From Burkholderia anthina (GTDB taxonomy: Bacteria > Pseudomonadota > Gammaproteobacteria > Burkholderiales > Burkholderiaceae): 64,000 nucleotides of DNA. Positions 51,310 to 58,375 of this stretch are shown here, in pieces. The stretch spans positions 2,108,001 through 2,172,000 of the forward strand of contig NZ_CM003768.1 of the NCBI RefSeq assembly GCF_001547525.1, written 5' to 3'. The notes beneath the pieces are model-generated. The model had not been told where the DNA came from. It did no database searches and worked only from the letters and a program-made list of their open reading frames with translations. The position numbers and the translations under genes are program-made. The stretch's first letter is position 1. The number at the start of each line of letters is the position of its first letter.

Positions 51310-52791
51310 TTACTTTGAATAGCCTTGGGCCGTCGGGCTCGCATCGTGACGACGCCCCCACCAAGGCAGATAGGCGTTGTTTCCGCCGCGTGCACGAAAC
51401 CAGTTCTTACTTGCGTCGATTGGCGTCAGTTTCGACGGTGCAATCACCACCATCGCCGTCGGATGCTCGGTGTCGGTCGTTCCTGCTACGAGCACATTTC
51501 CACCGAGGTGATTCGCTCGGCCGATCGCCAGCACCACATCGGTCAGCGCCGCGCCGGCGCCCATGTCACCGAGCAACGCCGATGTATTGAAGGTCTGCGT
51601 ACGGAAATCGTATTCCGGCAGGACTTCCGTCAGGGTCTGCGACAGCGACGCAATTCTCGTCGATGCAGCATCGCTGCCCTTGCCCGCGTCGTGCACGATG
51701 TAATTCAACGACGACACCGGCACGCCTGCATTACTCGCCGCCATATCGATCGTCGACTTCCATGCCTGCACCGCGCGGCTCGCGCCCTGCTTGGCCTCAA
51801 AATCCTTGACGTTGCTTCGAGCAGCCTTGCCGATCCAGGCCAGCGGCTCACGCTCGGTCTTCAAGTCGGGGCCCGCGAGGAACAGCACCACCATGTTCTC
51901 GTTGATCTGTTCGTCGTTCGGCGGAAAGCTCGGCGCGTCCCAGTTCATCACCCATGCACTCTTGTCCGGATGCGTAGCCAGATAGTCCAGCGCTGCGTCC
52001 AGCGATGCGAAGCCGGCATTGCCGTGGCCCGTCGTCACGTGCACATCAGGCGGTGTATCGCGGCTCCATAGATTTTTTGCGGATGGATTGCCGATTTCGA
52101 ATATATTGACAATGCGATTGCGCAGATATGACGCAGCCGATGCAGGCTCAATTCGACCAGAAGGAATAGCCAGTTCGACGTGCACACCCGCCAACTCTCG
52201 CCACTTCCCTTTATCATCCGCACTGACGGTATAAAAATAATCTTCATTAGTAAAATACGGAACCCGGAACAGCAACAACAATTTATCAACATATTTCTCG
52301 TAAAATCCGGAAAAAGATTCGCTACCTCGATTACCATCGGCGACAATGGAAATTGCCTGTAACGTCGAATACTTCTTCGGGTTTGTCCGAACCATATCGT
52401 CGTTGACATTTGGCTTGACTAGACCAAGTGTCCACAATATTTGCCACTCAGTAGGGTAGTCTCTGCGTTGAAGGGGATTCATCCATCCAAGCCCTACAAC
52501 TTGAGCAATGAAAGGTTTGGATGAACTGGCCCCAGCTATGGCGACTGCCTTATCGGTCGACGAGGCCGCCACCGCGCGAGGGGTTGCAATCACCGTTGCG
52601 AACGCAAATACCATGATTGCCACGAGCCCAGGGACCAGCACCAATCGTCTCATCAGATTACCCATACTCAATAACTCTCCCGTCGACTTTCCCGACGAAA
52701 TCAATATCAAAAATGATGCCCCTAAAGCAAAAAACAACGCAAGACTTGCAATCCCGACTCGGCGCGGCCAGGTAGAAATGACCGCCTTCAC
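51310..52791 (-). CDS. Tla3-type T6SS lipase adaptor paralogue 1 (DUF2875 family)
   Basis: A 493-residue Tla3-family protein. Conserved N-terminal domain QVVGLGWMNPLQRRDYPTEW at about residues 96-115, centre NPSAKNLWSRDTPPDVHVTT, and C-terminal FNTSALLGDMGAGAALTDVV plus WGRRHD. The GTG start follows GGGAGGTGTATT and overlaps the lipase stop by four bases (GTGA). From that start there are two hydrophobic spans (residues 13-32 and 50-70). An internal ATG at 52665 with its own GGGAGAG site would leave one span, so two forms are possible. The 5' half is AT-rich compared with the rest. Most likely it is the cognate adaptor of the adjacent Tle3. Confidence 0.87.
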   Translation of the reverse strand: MKAVISTWPRRVGIASLALFFALGASFLILISSGKSTGELLSMGNLMRRLVLVPGLVAIMVFAFATVIATPRAVAASSTDKAVAIAGASSSKPFIAQVVGLGWMNPLQRRDYPTEWQILWTLGLVKPNVNDDMVRTNPKKYSTLQAISIVADGNRGSESFSGFYEKYVDKLLLLFRVPYFTNEDYFYTVSADDKGKWRELAGVHVELAIPSGRIEPASAASYLRNRIVNIFEIGNPSAKNLWSRDTPPDVHVTTGHGNAGFASLDAALDYLATHPDKSAWVMNWDAPSFPPNDEQINENMVVLFLAGPDLKTEREPLAWIGKAARSNVKDFEAKQGASRAVQAWKSTIDMAASNAGVPVSSLNYIVHDAGKGSDAASTRIASLSQTLTEVLPEYDFRTQTFNTSALLGDMGAGAALTDVVLAIGRANHLGGNVLVAGTTDTEHPTAMVVIAPSKLTPIDASKNWFRARGGNNAYLPWWGRRHDASPTAQGYSK

Positions 52792-53190
52792 AATACACCT
52801 CCCAGCTTCAGGAAAAATCCACCATCTCGCTCATCGTATATTTTCCCTGGCATCTTGGCATTTTCGTCTTTTTTCACCCAATCAGGCAAAAACAAATCGC
52901 CATGCTTTCCAGTATTTATATAATCCATCAAATTGAAATTAGGATCACCCTTCCTGGAATCACTGGCAAACCTCCAATCAGCTTGAGTTCTGAGATATGT
53001 CAAATCATCTTCAGTCAGATAGCAAAGCCCAATTGCAACATCATAAGCCAACGCCTTTTCAGCATGGTCCTTGTTGGTCATGATGGTCGAATGGTTGGTG
53101 GGGTTATTCTTGTCCCCGCCGTTCAGAATCTGAAATATCTCCTTGTTCCGCCATTCCGTATAGTCAGCACTCGCTGACTCCGGATTGTCC
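52080..53190. other. AT-rich mosaic segment across the adaptor/lipase junction
   Basis: From about 52080 to 53190 the sequence has many A/T-ending codons and A/T runs (for example near 52225-52300, 52680-52760 and 52850-53130), unlike the GC-rich flanks. It covers the 5' half of the Tla3 gene and the last 130 or so codons of the Tle3 gene. Boundaries are judged by eye. It suggests recent recombination of an effector end with its partner. Confidence 0.7.
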
Positions 53191-55049
53191 TCCCCGACCA
53201 CGGTTCCGATCTCGTCGACCCAGCGACGATTTCCGGATCTCCGCGCTTCCATGCGAAGAATCGAATGATCCTCATACCGCTGCGCAGCCTCGGACGCCGC
53301 ATCGCCCTGTGCTTTCAGCGCATCACCCTCAGTCTTGAATTTTTCCGACTTCGCGTCGAAGTTGTCGTACGGATCGTCATCGCGCTTGCTCTCCTTCTTG
53401 GCATCGCGCGCAGCCGACGGCGGATCGTAACTCTCGTTGAAGCGCCCTTCCTCAATCGGTTTCCCCTGCGCATCGCAAGCGCCCGACGGTTTGTCGTAGC
53501 GCAACGCCTGCGGAAGGAAGCGGGTCTCCTTGTCGAGCATCGGTGCCGTAATCGGGATTTCCCAGTCTTTCGGCGGATCGGCATTGACCGCCATGTCCGT
53601 CAAATTGAACAGGTAGAGGGCCGGGCTCGTTGCAATCGTGAAAAACTTCGCGATCCACGATTTATTGGAATGCGTGCCTCGTCCAAGACCATACCGTGCA
53701 GGTGGTGACGGCGGATACCAGAAACCTTCCTTCTGGTTCTTGTCCTTGCGCCAGTCATCCTGCCAATACCGATAGAGCTTGTTCTCTCCGCCCACCTCGA
53801 AATTCGACGCGAACACGCGCTGCGAGAAAACACCCCACCCGTTGGTCGCACTGATCTCGTCGACACTCATCCCGCGCCAGCCGATTCCCTGAACGGTCAA
53901 GGCCGAAATGACCTGATCGTGCGGGCAACAATACAGCGTCACTCTGCCGTACGTGTTTTTCTGGTACAACCCGTGCGCCTCGCGGTCCTTGGCTGCACTA
54001 TACGGTTTGCCGCCGTTCTTCGACGGTCTTGCGTTTTCCATTGCGCGATCGAGATCCTCCGCAGGCATCTCGAGCTCGGCCCTGGCACGCAGGATATCGA
54101 AGTACTCCCTCAGCGTTTCCTTGCGCGCGACATAGGTCTCGCGCCCCACGTGCCCGTTCTTGTCGCGCACCCCGCGCTGGGCCCACGAGTCGGTCATGTT
54201 GGCCTCGACGAGACTGTACGGGGGATTGGCGAGAACATAGGTATCGGCGACGCAGCGCCCTTTCTTGCCCCACTGATCCGTCACCTCGGGCAACCGGTCA
54301 CCGAGAAACGCTGCGGCGAGACCGATCATGTTTCCCTGACTGTGGCACACGATCGTGATCGGCGCGTCGGCCTGTCGCTTGCGGATCGATTCGACCAGGC
54401 GTGCAAGCCGCAGTGCGCCAAGTACACCGTAAGTGCGCGGTGGCGTGGAGTAGATTTTTCGATTGCCGATGCCATTCATGTGCTGGACGGTCAGCCACAG
54501 AAAAAGCCGATCGTTCAACCCGTCGTTCCACAGATCCGGCAGACTCGTACACCCGCCCGCGAACGGGCCACCGCCCCAGTAATTCTTTTCGTTGAGCATA
54601 ATCTTGTCGCCATACTCCTTCAGCTCCTCCGCGTTCGCGGCGTAGCCCCACCGAAAGTGGATGACGGGCGAAAAGGACGGATCGGGCTTGATGTACGTCT
54701 TCGACGACATGTCCGGATTCAGGAAACCGTCTGGCGTCAGGCTTTCGATATAGCTGACCGGCGTCATCTGCCCGGCCACCGGCCCCCAATGGAACAGTTG
54801 ATCGTCATAACGCCCCATGCGCCGGTTCAATCCGGCACACAACCCTTTCTCGGCGTCCTTGAACCATTCCCCTTCCGAATTCACCCCGTGCACGAAAATG
54901 ACGACGCCCGGCAACGGCATCTGCATCACGCACTCGAGGTCGTTGCGGTTGAACAGTGTCGTCCCCAGTCCACCGCCCACCGAAGTCTGCGACGGGTCGT
55001 CCGTCGACGGTTGCCCGCCCGGGTTCTGCGCAAAGTTGTAGTTGAACAT
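52788..55049 (-). CDS. T6SS lipase effector, Tle3 type (alpha/beta hydrolase with DUF3274-like C-terminus)
   Basis: A 753-residue protein without signal peptide. The alpha/beta-hydrolase core starts VVIFVHGVNSEGEWF near residue 50 (oxyanion HG). The nucleophile elbow is TIVCHSQGNMIGLAAAF, with serine near residue 237. The C-terminal part carries the Tle3-like TNHSTIM stretch near residue 660. Its place directly after vgrG and before Tla3-type and PAAR genes matches known Tle3 modules, in which the lipase is carried by VgrG into the periplasm of prey cells to attack phospholipids. The last third is AT-rich. It starts 23 bp after vgrG and overlaps the Tla3 start by four bases. No typical Tli3 immunity gene is next to it. 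Confidence 0.87.
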   Translation of the reverse strand: MFNYNFAQNPGGQPSTDDPSQTSVGGGLGTTLFNRNDLECVMQMPLPGVVIFVHGVNSEGEWFKDAEKGLCAGLNRRMGRYDDQLFHWGPVAGQMTPVSYIESLTPDGFLNPDMSSKTYIKPDPSFSPVIHFRWGYAANAEELKEYGDKIMLNEKNYWGGGPFAGGCTSLPDLWNDGLNDRLFLWLTVQHMNGIGNRKIYSTPPRTYGVLGALRLARLVESIRKRQADAPITIVCHSQGNMIGLAAAFLGDRLPEVTDQWGKKGRCVADTYVLANPPYSLVEANMTDSWAQRGVRDKNGHVGRETYVARKETLREYFDILRARAELEMPAEDLDRAMENARPSKNGGKPYSAAKDREAHGLYQKNTYGRVTLYCCPHDQVISALTVQGIGWRGMSVDEISATNGWGVFSQRVFASNFEVGGENKLYRYWQDDWRKDKNQKEGFWYPPSPPARYGLGRGTHSNKSWIAKFFTIATSPALYLFNLTDMAVNADPPKDWEIPITAPMLDKETRFLPQALRYDKPSGACDAQGKPIEEGRFNESYDPPSAARDAKKESKRDDDPYDNFDAKSEKFKTEGDALKAQGDAASEAAQRYEDHSILRMEARRSGNRRWVDEIGTVVGEDNPESASADYTEWRNKEIFQILNGGDKNNPTNHSTIMTNKDHAEKALAYDVAIGLCYLTEDDLTYLRTQADWRFASDSRKGDPNFNLMDYINTGKHGDLFLPDWVKKDENAKMPGKIYDERDGGFFLKLGGVL

Positions 55050-55072
55050 GTTGTTTTTCTTGAAGACTCAGC

Positions 55073-57850
55073 TCAGGTTCTGGACTTGAAAAAGCGAACC
55101 GCCAATTGTTCGAACTGATCGCTGCTGACCGGCGCCAGCTTGCCTTGCGCGTCGGTCTTCCCCTTGATCAATTCGCCCGACGCCTTTCGCACCTCGGCTT
55201 CCATGCCCTCGACCGGCTGCCCGTCCGTGGCGCGTACCAGCTTCGGCACGCGCCCCAGCGAGCCTTGGTCGAACTTCGGAAAGTCGGCGCTCATGCTCGC
55301 CGGCCCGGCCCACGTATGCGACGCGGACTTGACGGTGAAACTCCCCGGGCACCCGAGCTCGATATCGCCGCCATGCAGCTTCAGATACGCGCCGCCCGAC
55401 GTCACGAACACGACCTGCTCGCTGGCCATGCCCGCGAGCTTGCCGCCGCCCGCCGTCATCTGGATGTTCTTCGCCGAATCGATCTGCGTGTCGTCGTTCT
55501 GGCTCTGCAGCGCAACTTTCCCCTGGTTGGCGATTGCCGATACGCCTTCGCTGTGCGCAAACATCGCGACACCGTGCCCGGCCTGCAGGTTGATCCGCTG
55601 CCCGCTCGTGTACTGCAGGTGGTTCTGCGCGACGACATCGACGTTGCCGCCCGCATGGGTCGTCACGGTCTTCGGCGTCGCCATGCTGATGCCTGCCGGT
55701 GCGGTGATGCCGATCGCGGCCATCGGCGCGCCTGACGACTCACCGCCGCCGGACGCCTCGCCATTCGGCCAGCCTTTCACCGTGGTCACGAGTGCATCGT
55801 GCGGCTGCGTGTCGGGCGCGACGCCCTGATGCTGGCCCGCATAGTCGCCGAGACTCTTGAACAGCTCGACGCATTCCTGCATCAGCTGCAGATACTCGTC
55901 CCGCGCGAGGTGGCCGTCACTGGCGCGCAGCCGCTCCCAGGCCGAAATCAGCATCGCCTTGCCGCTTCGAATCGCGACGTGCGCATCGCTGCGCAATTCC
56001 GCGCCTTCGCCGCGCGCCGCCCCCTGCCCGTTGTCGCGCGGCTGCGTCAGATAGCCGAGGTTCAGCTGACTGTACGCATGCTCGCTCGCCAACTGGCTGC
56101 TGATCTGCCCGGGCGTATCGTCGAAGCGGATCTGGTTGTACCGCTGCCCCTTGATTTCCTTCGTCTTCGTGCCGGAAAGATAGCGGTTGCCCGGCAGCGC
56201 GCCGGTATGACTGAAGGTCGCCGGCATGTTCGGCCCATTGGCCAGCACACCCATCACGACGAGCCGGTCCGGATCGCCGCCGATATGGCCGATCAGCACT
56301 TCCATGCCGACGCGCGGCAACGTATTCGCGCCGAAATTCGGCCCGGCGAGCGCGCAGGCGACGCGCACCGGTGCGCTGTCGGACGGCGTGCCACTCGTGC
56401 CGGCCCCCTGCGCGTGCGCATGATCGTCCGCGCTCAGCCCCTGGATCCGCACCCGGATGCGGCCCATTTCATCGCAGAACACCTCCTCGCCCTCCGGCCC
56501 GACGACGACGGCCGTCATCGGATGCACGGGCGGCAGGTCGACGTGCGGATCGTAGGCAGGCGTCAGCGGCACGCCGCGCCGCACGCACGAGAACGTGTTC
56601 TCGTAGCGCCTGTCGCTTTCGTCGCCCGGCTTGCCGCTCACGTCGGTCGGCACCGCGTTGAACAGCACGCGGCTTGCGGCGAACAGCGATTGCGCGCGCC
56701 CGTTCAGTTCCTTCGGCAGGTTGTTTCGCACGCAATGATGAAGCGACGTGACGACAAACTGCCGCTGTTCGGCCGGCAACGTGTCGAGTTGCGGATGCTC
56801 CGCGAGCGCAAACCAGTGACCGACGGCCAGATCACGCACGTTGCTCACGCCGTCGACGGATTCGGCGCGCAGTTCATGCGCCAGCATCCGGTCCTTGCCG
56901 ATCCGGTCGAGATCGGACGACGAATCCCCGGCGTGCGGGATATCGATCACGACGTCGGCCAGCAAATGCCCGAGGTCGTTGCCACTGTCGCCCTGATCGA
57001 CGATCGTCGCCTGCTCGGTTTGGGACATCCGGCCGCTCTTGTAGTCCCACGTCGGCCGGACGATCTTGCCCGGAATCAACCGGCGGCTCGTCGCCCACAG
57101 CGTGATCGAGTCGCGCTCTTCGGTGGCGGCGTCACGGTGGTAGCGGATGGTGCCGGCGGCCGTCTGCGGCAACTTCATCGAGTCGTCGGCAAAGACGAGC
57201 GTATGCACCGGCGTGTCGTGCGCATTGCCGCTCGCCCGCTCACCGGCCTTGCCCGCCTTGACGAATACGGTCGCTCCCTCCCGTCGCAACAGGCGCCGAA
57301 TGAAATGCGCGTCCGACTCGTTGACCTGCCGCGTGAGTTCCCGCGCGGGGTAACGCTCGGCTTGCAGACCGGACAGATCGAATTCGAATGCGCCCGCGAG
57401 CGCCGAGCTGCGCTGCCGCCATTCCTGAAGCAGCACACCCAGGATGTCGGGGAGGCTCTTGGACCGAAACAACCGCGAATTGGTGCGCCGCTCCATCACG
57501 GACAGCACGTCGCGAATCGTCAGCTGGTAGCAGGTCAGTGAACCGTCCGATTGGCCGGTGCGAACGTCGGTGACAATGCCGTTGATGGTATGGAGACGCC
57601 CGCGATCGGTCGTCATCTCGACGGAGACCGGCAGCCCGATGAAGCCGCGGATCGGAAGATCGGCCCGCGCTGACACGCAGGTCAGATGCCCCTCGATGCC
57701 CGTCATCAACCCTTCGCGGATATCGGCATACTGGAGCGCAAGCACCTGCTCGAGCGTTTTCTGGGCGGCCCCCCAGTTCATGCGAACCGGCCGATTGTTC
57801 TGATCGACCACCCCGGACGCAAACGTGCGCAGCAATTCGGCTGTATTCAC
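55073..57850 (-). CDS. vgrG: Type VI secretion spike protein VgrG
   Basis: A 925-residue VgrG: gp27-like base (about residues 1-390), gp5-like OB fold and Gly-rich Vgr core (VVGPEGEEVFCDEMGRIRVR near 450 and VRVACALAGPNFGANTLPRV near 495), then the DUF2345 beta-helix (about 620-850, with DVVAQNHLQYTSGQRINLQA). The final ~70 residues (from VRATDGQPVEGMEAEV) resemble a transthyretin-like fold, known in other VgrGs to hold lipase effectors. The GTG at 57850 gives the family N-terminus; a longer ATG start exists at 57955 but adds unconserved sequence. A weak -10 (TATGCT) lies at 57946-57951. It leads the effector module. Confidence 0.94.
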   Translation of the reverse strand: MNTAELLRTFASGVVDQNNRPVRMNWGAAQKTLEQVLALQYADIREGLMTGIEGHLTCVSARADLPIRGFIGLPVSVEMTTDRGRLHTINGIVTDVRTGQSDGSLTCYQLTIRDVLSVMERRTNSRLFRSKSLPDILGVLLQEWRQRSSALAGAFEFDLSGLQAERYPARELTRQVNESDAHFIRRLLRREGATVFVKAGKAGERASGNAHDTPVHTLVFADDSMKLPQTAAGTIRYHRDAATEERDSITLWATSRRLIPGKIVRPTWDYKSGRMSQTEQATIVDQGDSGNDLGHLLADVVIDIPHAGDSSSDLDRIGKDRMLAHELRAESVDGVSNVRDLAVGHWFALAEHPQLDTLPAEQRQFVVTSLHHCVRNNLPKELNGRAQSLFAASRVLFNAVPTDVSGKPGDESDRRYENTFSCVRRGVPLTPAYDPHVDLPPVHPMTAVVVGPEGEEVFCDEMGRIRVRIQGLSADDHAHAQGAGTSGTPSDSAPVRVACALAGPNFGANTLPRVGMEVLIGHIGGDPDRLVVMGVLANGPNMPATFSHTGALPGNRYLSGTKTKEIKGQRYNQIRFDDTPGQISSQLASEHAYSQLNLGYLTQPRDNGQGAARGEGAELRSDAHVAIRSGKAMLISAWERLRASDGHLARDEYLQLMQECVELFKSLGDYAGQHQGVAPDTQPHDALVTTVKGWPNGEASGGGESSGAPMAAIGITAPAGISMATPKTVTTHAGGNVDVVAQNHLQYTSGQRINLQAGHGVAMFAHSEGVSAIANQGKVALQSQNDDTQIDSAKNIQMTAGGGKLAGMASEQVVFVTSGGAYLKLHGGDIELGCPGSFTVKSASHTWAGPASMSADFPKFDQGSLGRVPKLVRATDGQPVEGMEAEVRKASGELIKGKTDAQGKLAPVSSDQFEQLAVRFFKSRT

Positions 57851-58183
57851 AGCGTGACTCTCAGGATTTTGTTTGACTTCGTTATTCGGCAAGCAATCAC
57901 GCCCGCTGGTCCGTCCTGGGAGTGCCGCCCGTCTGATTTTCGGCGAGCATAACAAATTTGTCGGCTTGGTGACGGCTTTTTGACAGGATTTAGAATCCTT
58001 TTTGCGAAGCGTCCGAACGGACTCTACAGTTCACATTCTTTCGAACCGGGACGTTCCGTGTCCGATGTAGCGAACGGGTCGTACGGGTCGTCACGATCTG
58101 ACGCAGGGCGTCGCGCGCTCGGTATGGATCGACGATTTTCCGACGGGCGAGGAAGGGAGTGGCGGGCTGCCGCCAGAGTTTGC

Positions 58184-58189
58184 TATACT
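58184..58189 (+). promoter_or_regulatory. -10 element of tRNA-Ser promoter
   Basis: TATACT ends 11 bp before the tRNA; no clear -35 hexamer is seen 17 bp upstream. The rest of the 57851-58200 gap contains AT-rich sequence before vgrG and a short 6-bp hairpin (AGGATT/AATCCT followed by T) near 57985, with no gene. Confidence 0.55.
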
Positions 58190-58200
58190 CTCGGTCTTCC

Positions 58201-58291
58201 GGAGAGATGGATGAGTGGTTTAAGTCGCACGCCTGGAAAGCGTGTATAGGTTAATCGCCTATCGGGGGTTCGAATCCCCCTCTCTCCGCCA
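58201..58291 (+). tRNA. tRNA-Ser (anticodon GGA)
   Basis: A class II tRNA of 91 bases. Acceptor GGAGAGA/TCTCTCC, anticodon stem CACGC/GCGTG with GGA in the loop (reads TCC and TCT), a long variable arm (TATAGGTTAATCGCCTATC), and T arm GGGGGTTCGAATCCCCC. The CCA end is encoded. It borders the vgrG module, but no duplicated 3' end was seen that would mark an integration site. Confidence 0.97.
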
Positions 58292-58302
58292 GAATACGTG
58301 AG

Positions 58303-58334
58303 GCCCCTGACTTCCCTAGGAATCAGGGGCTTTT
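58303..58334 (+). terminator. Terminator after tRNA-Ser
   Basis: Arms GCCCCTGA and TCAGGGGC enclose a second short pairing (TTCC/GGAA) and are followed by TTTTC. Confidence 0.8.
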
Positions 58335-58375
58335 CATTTTGGGACCGCCGACACGCCATACATCGCCCCGCCCCC

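Noticed and set aside
57975-57999. Short AGGATT/AATCCT hairpin followed by T, considered as a terminator
   Set aside because: The stem is only 6 bp and AT-rich, and no gene on the plus strand ends there.
49652-58291. T6SS module considered as a tRNA-Ser integrative island
   Set aside because: No integrase, no duplicated tRNA 3' end and no insertion-sequence remnants were seen. The module is on the 5' side of the tRNA.
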